The notes: generated by a model not told the origin, from the letters alone. A DNA stretch of 64,000 bases from Chionoecetes opilio (GCA_016584305.1 JACEEZ010022538.1:254041-318040), one strand, 5' to 3'; shown: positions 1 to 11,900, counted from the first letter of the stretch. Program-made: numbers and translations.

Positions 1-227
1 TTTATCCTACTCTAGTATTTACTGTCCGGCAACCGCCAATATCAACTACCCCGCCGCTGACTTTTCCGTCACTTTGTTGTTGTTTTTAGGGCTGCGAGGA
101 TCGCTTGGAGAACTTTGTTGACTTACAGACTGGAGCAGGCATTTGTCCGGGACTCTGACATATCCCCGACCTCGGATTTTGTCCGGCAAATCCGATATCC
201 GGGAAATGGAGGTCCGGGAGAACGAGG

Positions 228-292
228 GTTGTGTGTACGTGTCAAATCAGCGATTGCACCGTGAGACTGAATCGAGGCCTATTACCTACATA
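228..292 (+). mobile_element. LINE fragment (left part of interrupted copy)
   Basis: Encodes YVSNQRLHRETESRPITYI, the same segment as in the 22.6-24.4 kb LINE, and stops exactly at a TA where a DNA transposon begins. Confidence 0.8.
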
Positions 293-416
293 CAGTACCC
301 TCCCGAGTTTCACGCTATGCGAGTTTCGCGATCCTCGAGTTTCACGCTGAATCCTAAATTCTTACCATCCCAACTTTCGCGCATTCTCTCCCCAAGTTTC
401 GCGCTGCTTCGTACAC

Positions 417-482
<66 letters not shown>

Positions 483-2174
483 CTATAGTTCCATTTGGCC
501 CTGTACTCGAGGGCTGTAATGGTTGGCTCTCGCCCGTGGTGGCGCAAGCAGGATTTTTATAAGAGTTAATGGGCTGCATTAGTAGAAGCGAAATTGGATT
601 AGCTTTCCATTGATATATTGCGTTTACTGATAAATGAATTAGCACCATGCATAAATTAGTCTTAACTAATTGATGATGATTTATGATGATATTTATTTAA
701 ATATCATCATCAATCGGGGTATAAGCAAGCGCGCCACCCTCAGTACTCACTGATTGTGTAAGCGACTGGGCAAGGCTCTCCGACGGCCTCCGCTCCCGCA
801 CACCACAGTCACCGTTCCTCTCACGCACACAGTAGTAGCTACAGCTCATTATTATTACTATGTTTGCAGCGCTTAAGCTGTGTATTAAACTGCAGTGCGA
901 ATTGACTAGTCGACTTTTAAGAACTGTAGACATGGGTAGTGATTGAATATGGATGGGTTCATGGATGGGGATGTAAGGTGGATGTAGGTAGTGTTAGGTG
1001 ACAGGAACTACCACGTGTAGGCCTCGCGGCCTCTTGTAGCTTCCTTATTTTCTTATGTTCTTCTTATGTTCTAATATACTTTTCAAGCTCACAAGGTAGT
1101 GCTATATATCACTGGCGTAATAAGCCTGGAGGATCGCCACCAAGCAGAGTCGTGATGTCCTTCCATTTGTGCCGCAGTATGTTATATGGATCTATATTCC
1201 CTATTTCCTTACATTTTTTCAATGTAACGAGGAATAGATTCAGAGTCCAACATCCGGAGGTCATAGTCTGACAGATGAACACCATCAATCACTTTCCCAG
1301 CCCTCAAAAAAGAGATTAGTAAGAGTGAGTGTACCGCGTTTACAGGGAAGGTTTGTTGTTGTTGTTGTTGTTTCAGGGCTGCGATGATCCCTTGGGGAAC
1401 ACTATGAGCCCTGGTGATGTCCTATGATGCTATCACAGGCACGGTAGTTGACCTGTCTTCCTCAGGAAGGCACAGGTGAGGCGGATGACGGCGTGTTGGC
1501 GAGAGGGGGGAAACAGGGGAGGTAATGCCCTTTGTTTACATCACCGCACGGCCACTGTCGTCTGTCGGCCAACCGCCAGCCATGTGCTCGGCGCGGACCA
1601 ATCGGCCACCGCCTCTCCCAGCAGTGATCAAAAAGTGTCTTTCTGTTGGTCTGTTTCCATTTTCTTTGGCGTATTGTATAACTTTTAGCTTGTATGTGAT
1701 AGTATTAGTAAATCGTTTTGATGAATTCGCCATGGGTGATAATTTCCAGGACTTAAAAGGGCTTAAGATACGTGACAGCTTAGTGGTAAGTGATACGTCA
1801 ACACTAGCAGACAATAGATGGCGCTGTTGGCGGCAATCTGCCGCCAAAAGGGGGAATGTAAACATATCACCGCGAGGACAGATTACGTAGTTGATTTGAA
1901 TGTCTTATGGTATTTGAAATACTTGTAACAGATAAGTACTGAGGTACTGAGTACTGAGGAAGTACTACAACATTCGTCTTGGAAGACCATTATTATTTTT
2001 CAAGGTATTTTTTGGGGGAAAACGTGAGTCTTATAAGCCGTAAAATATGGTACTGCGCCTCGCACCGGACTAAATAAGCATTTTTACAGGGTTTTCAATA
2101 CCCAAGTTTCGCGATCCTCGAGTTTAGCGCTATGCCTTGGGAATAAAGCAAGCGCGAAACGCGGGAAGGTACTG
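293..2174. mobile_element. TA-flanked Tigger/pogo-like element inserted in LINE copy
   Basis: Left end CAGTACCCTCCCGAGTTTC, right end the inverse of CAGTACCTTCCCGCGTTTC, with TA at 291-292 and 2175-2176. The target is the LINE fragment: the uninterrupted copy at 12120 has a single TA at the same point. Interior: a poly(T) run of about 63 nt (419-481), a SINE-A tail (about 495-575), a TAC(C)ACGTGTAGG repeat (945-1075), and no intact transposase. Confidence 0.8.
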
Positions 2175-2462
2175 TAGTCCGTCAGCACCAACTTCGGCTA
2201 TATGGGCATGTGGCACGCTACCCTGAAACCGATCCTTCCCATCGGGTTGTATCTGTAAGAGACAATCCGGCGTGGAGGAGGCCAAGGGGGGTGCCCACAA
2301 GGCTCGTGGCTGGGGCAAGTTGATGTTTCTTGTCGAGAGTTGCTTGGTATGGAAAGGGAGCCTGCATGGGGACTCGCGCGTGGTGACCCCCGGGAGTGGC
2401 GTCGTAGGGTGGGCGAGGCGACGCGCCCCCCGGCGTACGCCCCCCCAATGATTGATTGATTG
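2175..2462 (+). mobile_element. LINE 3' fragment (right part of copy interrupted by the 293-2174 element)
   Basis: Matches the 22.6-24.4 kb LINE from the CIVRQRQLRLYGHVARYPE segment to the (TGAT)n tail at about 2447-2462. The left part of the same copy is at about 230-292. Confidence 0.85.
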
Positions 2463-2586
2463 AGAGCATAGGATGATTGAAAGGCAACGTGGTAGGCTGT
2501 TCAGATGTATAGATAGTGTGGGTGGAAAGCTTCTAAAGGAAAGTAAGGTGTGTGAGTGTGTGTGTATGTGAAGGTGTATTCATCTA

Positions 2587-3498
2587 CAGTACCCTCCCGA
2601 GTTTCGCGCTTGCTGCTGTCGGTGAAGCCTTTGGTCCGGTGTTCTCCCACACACGTAGTAATCTGTTGGGAGAGAAACAAAAGGGGGAAGCAAAACTAGG
2701 TTTTATTTTCCCCTCATTCCTCTCTCTGCATCACATTCATACAGGGTCCCCCCTCACTGAGGGGCCCCCTGCCTCTCATTCTCTCACATGCGTGCTCTCC
2801 AAGAATTCTCCAAGAATTCTTTTAAACTTTCAGCCACACGACTGTCACTCCTCCACTCAGCACACAACCCCAGCAGGTACTCCATCTGCCTATCCACATT
2901 CCTGTCTCTTATCTCTCTCCATTCTTCCACTCCGTCCTCTCCTACCACTACCTCCAACATCTTTGTTCTAGCATAGCACTCACGGTTCACCTTCCCCGCC
3001 TCCGTCTGCCCCCTGACCCTCACTGCCCCTGGGTGTAGGAATGTTCCGGAGACTATTGAACACTTTCTGCAGCAGTGTCCGCGCTTCCACTCACACCGTG
3101 TAGTGCTACACTCTCAACTACTCGCCCTTAACGTCACCATCTTTGACCTGCCCACCCTGCTGGCGGCGGTTTTTAGAAGTTTGAGCCTCCAATATGGCGT
3201 CATGTGAATACTATCTATTTACCTCTTTAGCGATACTTGATCTTGATCTTGATATTACTGTAAGGTCTTTCTGCACCGTCGAGTGGCCTAAGAACACCTA
3301 CATGCTGCCCATTAACTCTACCTACGATTGTGAGTGCATCGGAGGACACAGGGGGGTGACATGAACCTCTAATCACAGGCGTCACTATAACAATCCTGCC
3401 TGTGCCACCACGGGCAAGGGCCAACCCTCACAGCCCTCAAGGGAACCTCCAGGGCCTACCATCCCACCCCTGGAGGTCACTGCCTAACGGCGCTGTAG

Positions 3499-3562
<64 letters not shown>

Positions 3563-3683
3563 AAAAAACAAAACAAAAAATGTGTACGAAGCTGCGCGAA
3601 AGTCGGGATGGTAAGAATTTAGGACTCGGCGTGAAACTCGCGGATCACGAAACTCAAATAGCGTGAAACTCGGGAGGGTACTG
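2587..3683. mobile_element. TA-flanked Tigger/pogo-like element inserted in SINE-C
   Basis: Same termini as 293-2174 (CAGTACCCTCCCGAGTTTC and its inverse), TA at 2585-2586 and 3684-3685. The interrupted SINE-C (GTATTCATCTACTTGTATTT) is seen uninterrupted at about 36665. Interior carries a LINE fragment (3034-3207) and a SINE-A piece (3248-3500) with an (AC)n run. Confidence 0.8.
3034..3207 (+). mobile_element. LINE-type ORF C-terminal fragment
   Basis: Encodes CRNVPETIEHFLQQCPRFHS and HRVVLHSQLLALNVTIFDLP before a TGA. The pattern C-x-ETIEH-x(2)-QC-x(3)-H is typical of the C-terminal zinc knuckle of non-LTR retrotransposon ORF2. It lies inside the TA-flanked element at 2587-3683. Confidence 0.65.
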
Positions 3684-4529
3684 TACTTGTATTTTTACAG
3701 GGCCTGACCTACACATGTATTGCCCCGTCTCCATATCTACATTTTATCATTCATCCTTAGTGCTTAGTGTTAGCCGAAACCATCACCCCGTGTGTGTGTG
3801 TGAGAGAGTGAGGGTGGGTAGGGATGAGGGGGAATACTTACCCGAGAAGGTGGGTCTCAGACTCTCAGTGGTCTGTCTTCTTAAGTGAACATCTTCCTGG
3901 TGAGTGGTAAAGGGAAGGTGAAAGCCAGCAGACAAAGGGTGAGAATGGTGTATGGAGATTACAGACAGTAGTAGGAAATAAGTCTGTTACTGTTTGTGGA
4001 CGTCACAGCACAAGTAAGAAGTTGTAGAGTCTATACTCGCCGCACGCTAAGTTGACGAAAACTGGGCCCCTTCACTCCCCCCCTCTAAACGCACGGGACC
4101 GGCTGAGGTGTTGGGGCTTAAGAACATAAGAAAATAAGGAAGCTACAAGAGGCCGTGAGACCTACACGTGGTAGTTCCTGTTACTTAACACTACCTACAT
4201 TAATCTTTCATCCCCATCCAAATATTTATCTAGCCTCCTTTTAAAGCTCCCTAATGACTCTGCACTAACTAGCTGCCTACTGAGTCCATTCCTATATAAT
4301 AATTCCAGTAAGTAACCATTCCAATAAGGGTGGAACTTGGAGTAGGGCATTCTCACCCAACACCCAACACCTCAGCCAATCCCTCGTTATAGTTACTGAA
4401 TGTGTGTGGGAGGTTGTGTAACAGAAGAAAGCTGGAAGTGGGAACAAGTACGGTGATGAGATGCAGTAGGGAAGGAAGTAATTTATTATTTTTTATTATT
4501 TTGTTACATCTTGGCCTATAGCACATGTA

Positions 4530-4658
4530 GGCAGTGACCTATAGCACATGTAGGCAGTGACCTCCAGGGGTGGAATGGTAGGCCCTGGAGGTTCACTGGA
4601 GGGCTGTGATGGTTGGCCCTCGCCCGTGATGGCACAGGCAGGATTTTTATAGTGACGC
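4530..4658 (-). repeat. SINE-A, tail half (interrupted copy)
   Basis: Matches the tail of the intact copy at 10984-11309 up to GTGACGC, where the outer transposon enters. The remainder resumes at 9732-9948. Confidence 0.85.
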
Positions 4659-4670
4659 CAGACATGGGCA

Positions 4671-7600
4671 AAGAAAATTTTAGGGTACGCCGTATAACAA
4701 AAATTCTTTTTCTCAACTTTGGCATGCCAATTTCCTATGTAAAATGGAATTCTAAGACTATTTTATCTTTTTCCATTTTTGCATTTGAGCAATTCTTACT
4801 ATGCAAAATCGCACTTTTATATTGCACCCTTATCGAATAATGCTTAAATGAGTACGCAGTGTCCGGTTGGTCCTGTTTATTGCATCATGCACCAATATGA
4901 GTTCCAAATGACTAGCGTGGTAAGCTCTTTCTGATCAGTTGGTTCATCAGGCACTACATCACAGTGTCACAGCCTCTACGTTGGCCTAGAACGTGTCCAT
5001 CATGTCCTTCTTAGACCTGAAGCAGGGCATGGTCTCCCGGTGGTGGGCCCGAGCCCGGATGAACCCGTCTCTGGCCTGCTGCCCCACCACTGCTGCCGCA
5101 GCCTCTGTCACCTGCTTCACGACTTTCGGTGCTCTGAGTGTGGATAGAGAACTCCGGAACCTCGTACGGCTTGACCAGGATCTCCTGGATCTGATCCCCA
5201 GACAGTGAACAGGTGAATGCCGGCTCATGCACCTGGCCAGGCTGCCAGCTGATCAGTGTCTGCAAGCTGGTGGCTGACAAGTTCAGCTTGGGTGTGATGC
5301 GAGGTCTTACACTGGTGTCCCCATACTCCTCGCCAGCCCTCAGCTTCAAAATCTGGGTCACGGCGAACCTGCGGTCGTCCTCACTCTGACTCGCCATCAG
5401 CGAGAGGAGGACACATTCTGAGTGTGCGAACCATGCTCCTGTCCGCACGTAGAAGGTCACAGCTGTTTGGACCTTCTTGGGCTGCGACCTCATCACTCTG
5501 AGCTGCGTCAGGATGTGCTTGGGGCCGTCCTCTAGTCTGTGGTGAACCTTGATGTCGTAGTAGAGTTTGAAGTACACCTGCAGGCAGTACTTGACTAGGA
5601 TTTCCAGGGTGTTCAGTTCTTTGCCAGTCAGTCCATGCTTTCTGGTCCACATGTACACGAGCGACTGGGCTGTAGTGAGCCATCTGGAGTGGGACACCTT
5701 GCCACACTTGATCTCCTGCAGCTCGGACAGGAGAACGCCCTGCTTCACAGCCTGGACCAGCTAGTAGGAGACCTGCTGGTCAGTGGACATGTTGACCAGG
5801 ATATACTCCGGTATCTCCGTGAGATCTTCACTGCCTGGCACTCCTCTGAACTCTGCGTTGTACTGCATCTCATTCACGCTGGACAGCAGACTGCACACTG
5901 GACCCGTGAAGGTCCAGATGATCTACCTCATCATGAGGTAGGCCCGTCGATGCTGGTGATAAGGTGGCGCAGGGGCAACTCGTTTGTGTGCAACACGCAT
6001 ATACTCCAGAAGAGCTTGCGTCCCAGCATCTTCTCCAAATGGGCGTGAGTACCACCCTTCCACCCCGTGTTGGCCCTAGTTGAGTCACCTTGCAGTACGA
6101 TCAGTGAGTCGGTGGAGTCGTATGTCACCAGCAGATCATAGAGAGCCTGAGCCACCTTGAACGCAGGCTTCTCAGGTGGCACCGGGTCCTCTGGTACAAA
6201 GTGTCAAAGGTACCTTCCAGATGGCTCCTCTGTCACTGACACATGCTCCTCCCTGATCAACCTTGGGTGCAGTTTCCCATAGCTGTCGGGCACCATCGCC
6301 CTGGTCTTGTCCTTCCTCCCATCGTAACCCAATCCAACTATTTTGGTACCCTGGTGCTTCCCCTGGTCAAGGTCCCTGGCCGATGCCATGGCATCCTGCC
6401 TGGCCCTCCTCAGCTTGTTAGGATCGCAGACCAGGTACGACATGTCTGGAGAGAGGTGGCCGTCAGCGATAAGGTCCTGGAGGAATCCAGAAGCCAAGGC
6501 AGCAGCAGCAGTGGGTGGAACGTCGAACCGGATGCTTGCCAGCGCCAGGTTCCGGACTGGCATTGTGTTTCTTCTTGCAGCTGGCCTGTCCAAGTACTGC
6601 ATCACAAAAGGGGTGCCAGGGACCCCAGCCTCTCCCTGAGCAGTCGGTCTACCAGTATGGCAGCCTCCTGTTGCTCCTGCCTCTTTCCTCTAAGTGGCAG
6701 GGTGAACGACTCCTCTGTCCCATCCTCAGAATCCTGGTGATCTTCAGCCTGGCCCAGGAACATCTGCTCCTGTAGCTCAAGACGTCTGACCTTTTCATCT
6801 TTCTGCTTCTGCTTCTTCAGCTTAGCCTCCTCTTCCAACTGCTTTCTCTTTGCTGCTTTCACTTGTCTATGCGTCTCATTCTTGTCTACCCCTGTCATCA
6901 TCATTGCACTCTCCTCCCCAACTTTGATCCTCTGGTAGTACAGCCACTCCAGGTCTAAAGTAGGGACTTTGCTGGCCAGGGGGCAGTCACACTGCACGTG
7001 TGCTCTCGCGTGGCACAGCTGGGGGTTGGAGCAGTGGGATTCCTGGTCCTTGCAGAGGAAGATCGTGTGAGGGCAGGCCGTTATGTCAAACAGCCTGTCC
7101 ATATTCTTCTCCACGAATTCCTTTACTGCTTTAGTTGCTCTGTCTCTCACCACTTCACTAACCTTCTTCCAAAAATTATCTATCCTTCTGGTCACGGACC
7201 GGTCAATAACAACCACTGGAGGTGCAAACTGGGCGTTTGATTTCTTCCACTGGGCAAGCACCATGGGGGTCAGATCCTTCACAATGTCTCTCACTGGGTA
7301 CCCCCGCTTGTCAACACCCTCCCGGATGCCGCTGAGTTCTTGGAGAAGGATTCCCCTCTTCATCACGCCGCGATACGTAGGCACCTCACTCTCAGCAAAC
7401 TCTCGTCCGCCGCCAACAAAGGCGGCCAACTTGGATCCAGAGCTGTCTAGTTGCGGGCTTCGACCCACTTGGTTTACAAGGAGAAGCCATCCTGAAAAAG
7501 ACGATCAAGAATTGATGATAGGTGCAAATGAAGCCGTTACTTTAGCGGGGCTAAGCTATGTTTTGCATATAAATATAAAAGTCCATTTTTGCATAGCAAG

Positions 7601-7727
7601 AAGTGCTCAAACCAAAAAGTTGAAGAGGACAAACCACCCTTAAAATTCAATTTTACATAAGAAAACCCTGCTAAATTCGAAATAATCTATATTTCACTTT
7701 TCATTGGACCTACGGCGTACCCTAAAT
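4671..7727 (-). mobile_element. hAT-like transposon nested in the outer element, decayed transposase
   Basis: Inverted ends TAGGGTACGCCGTA at 4681-4694 and 7711-7724, fitting the hAT YARNG start. TGGGCA flanks both sides (4665-4670, 7728-7733) as an imperfect target repeat. The minus-strand coding sequence (about 7468 to 4990) has at least three frame breaks and a stop near 5763. Its order is: N-terminal part; Cys-rich putative zinc cluster (CPHTIFLCKD, CHARAHVQCDCP); coiled Lys/Glu-rich stretch (VKAAKRKQLEEEAKLKKQKQ); LVTYDSTDSLIVLQGDST; ANTGWKGGTHAHLEKMLG; VLHTNELPLRHLI; SHSRWLTTAQSLVYMWTRKH. The D..STxANTG, HxxEL and SRW landmarks recall hAT catalytic domains (TDNASN, CxxH, RW). Confidence 0.75.
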
Positions 7728-7840
7728 TGGGCATGATTATAAAAAAATATTATGATTTGATTTTTATTATCATCCGGAATAATTTTTTATTATGATTAGA
7801 TTATGATTACTCAATTTTTTCCTTTTTATGATTATGATTT

Positions 7841-8020
7841 GATTATGATTATTTCACTTTACGTATTTTTGATTATGATTATTTCACTTTACGTATTTTT
7901 GATTATGATTATTTCACTTTACGTATTTTTGATTATGATTATTTCACTTTACGTATTTTTGATTATGATTATTTCACTTTACGTATTTTTGATTATGATT
8001 ATTTCACTTTACGTATTTTT
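7841..8020. repeat. Six-unit 30-bp minisatellite
   Basis: Six exact tandem units starting GATTATGATTATTTCACTTT, each ending ACGTATTTTT. It lies in the right part of the outer GATTAT-rich transposon, so it grew from the element's own subterminal sequence. Confidence 0.95.
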
Positions 8021-8101
8021 GATTATGATTAGATTTTTTCTATTATTGCTTGATTATGATTAGATTATGATTATAATCACATTTTGTTGTGATTATTTGT
8101 A

Positions 8102-8880
8102 CAGGGAGGTCCCGTTATACGAGCATTCGGTATACGATAATCCGATGATACGAGATGTGTAAATTAGGGTCTATTTTCAATATACGAGATCGAAAATCCA
8201 ATGATACGACATTCAAACTGGGGTGAGTAAAATGATCTCAAGTTCAAAATGCCTGCCCTACCACTCCCGGGCTGGACAAAGGGGGATTTGGTTGATCCCA
8301 GTGAGGTCACCCCTAGCAAGCCGTGGCCTGAAGGGTAATTAAGCATATGGCGCTGCCTGACATTTAGGAGTAATTAGCAGATGTGCGGCCCCAACCTTGG
8401 GACTGCAGTCAGGTCACCCCTAGCAAGGCGTGACCTGAAGGGTAATTAAGCATATGGTGCGGCCTGACCTTTAGGGGTAATTAGCAGGTGGGCGGCCCCA
8501 ACCTTGGGACCGCTACACTACCTTCTCTTGTATCACGCGGCGTCCCCTACACTACAACGTCTTTTTTGCTTGTTACGCATGTTTTATGTTTAATTAATGT
8601 GCAGTTATGTTATTTTGTGTGCTATTTTCTCTTTCAGAATGCTTTTCCTACAGAATAGGTAGTACAGTGTGGGTAATATAGACGCTGTGTGTTTGTTGTG
8701 TTTGCTATAGTTTATTTTAGCTTGAAAAGTCTTTTTTTTTTTCTTCTTTTTTTTTTTAATTGATGGGGTCCTGGAACCAAACCTATATTTTACCATTAGT
8801 TATGTGTTTCGTTATACGAGATTTCGCTTTACGAGTATGTCAGGTGGAACCTAACTGCTCGTATCTTCGGGACCTCCCTG
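8102..8880. mobile_element. TA-flanked Tigger-like MITE nested in the outer element
   Basis: Inverted ends CAGGGAGGTCCCG (8102-8114 and 8868-8880), followed by ATACGAG on both sides, with TA at 8100-8101 and 8881-8882. 779 bp. Internal TATACGAG motifs; a diverged repeat of about 150 bp occurs at 8290-8510 (GGTCACCCCTAGCAAG). No transposase. Confidence 0.85.
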
Positions 8881-9332
8881 TACACAGTAATGATTATTAT
8901 GAAGGTCATTTTTTTGTTCAGTTATACATTAGTCAACAATGTTTTTTATTGCAATTGACACTAGCTTAAAGGAAACCACATCTAATTGGTGCATTTTGCT
9001 TCTTTATATTTGAGTAATATAAATAACTACACTGTCGCATTAGTATACATTTATAACTAATGTAAGTACAAGTATATGAAAAGAAGGATTAAGTAAAACA
9101 GTGCATAAACATTTTCTCCCACTTGTTTGGCTTCATCATCTCATTGCTCGGCTATTTATGATCACATTAAATTTCTAAGCACGTTTCCTGAATCTGCACA
9201 CTTTTCTGACTATGACGGTATAGGATACGTCCCAGTCTGAAAATTTCTAGAGGGTCAAAATAGTCATTTGATCTTTGTTTTGTCGACATTCAGCCGCCGC
9301 GTCGCCTTCTCATGGAGCAAGCGACGGTCGAA

Positions 9333-9408
9333 CGTTTTCTGCGGGGATACAGCAAGAGAAAAGTGACCGCTTGCAAGCAAAATTTCTCTTGCTCCCCCGC
9401 AGAAAACG
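9333..9408. repeat. Short inverted repeat (potential hairpin)
   Basis: CGTTTTCTGCGGGG ... AGCAAGAGAAA (9333-9361) is mirrored by the inverse at 9383-9408, leaving a loop of about 20 nt. It is inside the GATTAT-rich element and may be a small MITE or subterminal structure. Confidence 0.6.
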
Positions 9409-9731
9409 CCTTTAAGTGTCATGCTTTGCAAACATGCTTGGACCTGGAACATATATATATGAAATTGGCTAATTTATTTAGGAGAAATAGAATTGCTACA
9501 TGGAAAATACAATGAAATAATTACAATAATCACATTTTAATCATTGATTATTATGAAGAAAAATATGATTATGATTTGATTATGATTAAAGCTGCAGCTT
9601 CATATTTGATTATGATTTGATTATGATTATACCTGTTGCTTAACTTTTGATTATGATTTGATTATGATTATGTAATCACAGCCTTTGATTATGATTTTTT
9701 TTATTAATAATCATAATCATGCCCATGTCTG

Positions 9732-9948
9732 CGTGACGCCTGTGATTAGAGGCTCATGCCGCCCCCCCGTGTCCTCTGATGCACTCGCAATCGAAGGTAG
9801 AGTTAATGGGCAGCATGTGGGTGTTCTTAGGCCCCTCGACGGTGCAGAAATATTTTAAGTGGATTTATGGGTCTCACTCTGGATCAAACTCGGGTCTTCG
9901 AGAACGCCACCCGGTGAGGCTAACCACCCTGCTACCGCCTCCCCAAAA
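9732..9948 (-). repeat. SINE-A, tRNA-like head half (interrupted copy)
   Basis: Continues 4530-4658 after the 5.07 kb insertion: CTGTGATTAGAGGCTCATGC, then the inverse of a tRNA-like head with B-box-like GAGTTTGATCC near 9895. Confidence 0.85.
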
Positions 9949-10140
9949 GTGGTGATATAGTTATGATTAGTGAGAGGCTGGAACAGGTGGAATGAAAGTT
10001 TTGGTATTTGGGTGTGCACATTGAGGCAGGCGGGTCCATGGCGGTTGAGGTACAGAGTGACTGTGGTCTATAGAGGCTGATGCACTACCAAGATGTGACA
10101 CCTTAAGCCACATTCTGTGACTGGGCTGAACAAGCTTTAA

Positions 10141-10339
10141 CCCCTTGAGACCCAGAAAGTAATTTCCATTGTAATTTGGGTACCATTAGACATTTTTAGT
10201 TAATATAAGCAATATTTTATAGATATGACCTGTTTAGTATCCTTGTCGACTAACTCATTTGGTATATTCAGTTACTTTTCGTAATTTTATGGCTAACAAC
10301 GTACAATTTTTTATAGCAAAGTATCTGGGCGTGAAGGGG
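10141..10339 (+). mobile_element. TTAA-flanked MITE, copy 1
   Basis: About 200 bp, ends CCCCTTGAGACCCAGAA and the inverse of CCCCTTCACGCCCAGAT. TTAA on the left (10137-10140); the right is degenerate (CTAA). TTAA targets suggest a piggyBac-like family. Seven copies occur in this window. Confidence 0.8.
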
Positions 10340-10506
10340 CTAAGCTGCATGTAGTGACTGGGGTGATCGTGGCGATTGAGTTTAGTTTATGAATGTCAAC
10401 TACAAAGTGTGATCAAAAAGTTCCCAGATTACACATTTAAAAAGTGGACTATTATATAAAAAGTGGTTTATAGAAGCTGATGCACTGCTGAGATGTGACA
10501 CCTTAA

Positions 10507-10715
10507 CCCCTTCACGCCCAGATTTTAGCTTTGCTGTAAAAAAAAAATTGTCTGTTGTCGAGCCATGAAATTACGAAAAGTAACTGAATATACCAAATTA
10601 TTTAGTCGGCAAGGATACTAAACAGGTCATATCTATAAAACATTGCTTATATTCACTTAAAAATGTCTAATGGTATTCAAATTACAATGGAAGTAACCTT
10701 CTGTGTCTCAAAGGG
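10507..10715 (-). mobile_element. TTAA-flanked MITE, copy 2
   Basis: Inverse orientation to copy 1, TTAA at 10503-10506 and 10716-10719. Its flanks (GATGTGACACC ... GCTGCATG) resemble those of copy 1, so a flanking segment of about 160 bp is itself duplicated. Confidence 0.85.
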
Positions 10716-10983
10716 TTAAGCTGCATGGTGTGACTGACTAGGGTGAACAAATGTTAATGGGGTCTGGTTCATGCTGAATCTGAACTACAAGGTGTGATAA
10801 AAAAAGTTCCCGGACTACACCTATAAAAAGCAGACTACGCACCTGATTGAAATTGTGCCGCTATCCCCTTCACAGTAGTCACCTTGATGTTTGCTCCCTG
10901 CTGAGGTCTGTACTGACATCACAACTCAGCACGTGTATTTTGGTCATATTTTTATTTTTATATATTTTTTATATTACATATGT

Positions 10984-11309
10984 GCCTATAGCGCGTGTAG
11001 GCAGCGACCTCCAGGGGTGGGATGATAGGCCCTGGAGGTTCACTTGAGGGCTGTGATGGTTGGTCCTCGCCCGTGGTGGCGCAGGCAGGATTTTTATAGT
11101 GACGCCTGTGATTAGAGGCTCATGCCGCCCCCGTGTCCTCCGATGCACTCGCAATCGAAGGTAGAGTTATGGGCAGCATGTGGGTGTTCTTAGGCCACTC
11201 GACGGTGCAGAAAAATTTTGAGTGGATTTATGGGTCGCACTCGGGATCGAATTTGGGTCTTCGAGAACGCGACCCGGTGACACTAACCACTCTGCTGCCG
11301 CCTCCCACA
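10984..11309 (-). repeat. SINE-A, complete tRNA-derived copy
   Basis: On the minus strand it begins GGGAGGCGGCAGCAGAGTGG (A-box-like GCAGAGTGG) and has a B-box-like motif (CAAATTCGATCC), i.e. a tRNA-derived Pol III head. A body of about 230 bp follows (TCTGCACCGTCGAGTGGCC; ATGAGCCTCTAATCACAGGC). Other copies: 495-575, 3248-3500, 4530/9732, 24648/27516, 28895/31804. Confidence 0.8.
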
Positions 11310-11779
11310 TTACGTGCAGCACATATCCCAAGGTTCACAGCATGACGCCACGCAGTACACTGAACCACAGCTGTCACTGCCTTGCTGCTGCTGGCTGCAT
11401 GACAGTCCTGCGCTGTTTCTTTGCTGCACAGACAGTCGAACTTTTTATTGCACCTGGTACCTTTAAGAGCAGCAACAGCCTCCAGCAATGAGTTCACACC
11501 ATCATTATGTCCTAGGATAAGCTTCTTGGTTTTGAAGAGGTGAAAGAAAAAAATGCACAACCTGTCACTTTTTTTCTTCATTTATATATTAATTTACTCA
11601 TTATCTTTTTAACCTGTTTAGACTCCAAAAACACAATACTGGACCTTCTGGATTAAATTATTATGAACAGTTACAATGTATTTTTGGACACACATTAATG
11701 CTTGTGTGCCTTCGGGTGAGAATAAAATAATAATAATTATTATTATTAATGCTAACATGCTATATAATCTACCCTTCAG

Positions 11780-11900
11780 AGAGGAGATAGAGGAGCGCAA
11801 CGAGATGTTTGGCGTGGCAGAGGACGGCAGCGGCGGCTTCAAGTACTCGGAGGCCCCGGAGCGAGGCGGGCAGGAGGGTGTGAGGGACTTCACGCACAAG
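11780..11900 (+). CDS. Penultimate exon of an unrecognised gene
   Basis: 121 nt between an acceptor (CTTCAG at 11774-11779) and a strong donor (GTAAAC). It is GC-rich against an AT-rich flank. It encodes EEIEERNEMFGVAEDGSGGF and KYSEAPERGGQEGVRDFTHK, charged and gly-rich with no recognised domain. It joins in phase 0 to 15247. No upstream exons are recognised, so the rest of the gene lies to the left, hidden among transposons or outside. A LINE 3' fragment begins about 45 bp after the donor. Confidence 0.7.

Larger units (their letters stand above)
4659..9731. mobile_element. GATTAT-rich DNA transposon (outer element), itself carrying two insertions
   Basis: Perfect 12-bp terminal inverted repeats CAGACATGGGCA (4659-4670) and TGCCCATGTCTG (9720-9731). 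They are flanked by AGTGACGC / CGTGACGC (4651-4658, 9732-9739), a 7-of-8 target duplication in a SINE-A copy. An 8-bp target site duplication suggests a hAT-type element. Its own sequence (7728-8101 and 8883-9719) is AT-rich with GATTATGATT repeats, a 6-unit 30-bp minisatellite and no coding capacity. Confidence 0.8.

Noticed and set aside
310..648. Long poly-Lys / poly-Phe reading frames
   Set aside because: They translate the ~63-nt poly(T) run inside a transposon; the same applies to the runs near 27728, 32020 and 61600.
1476..1890. Possible exon(s) of a host gene at 1.5-1.9 kb
   Set aside because: Moderately GC-rich with overlapping open frames on both strands, but no recognisable protein motif or phase-consistent splice pair; it lies inside the 293-2174 transposon.
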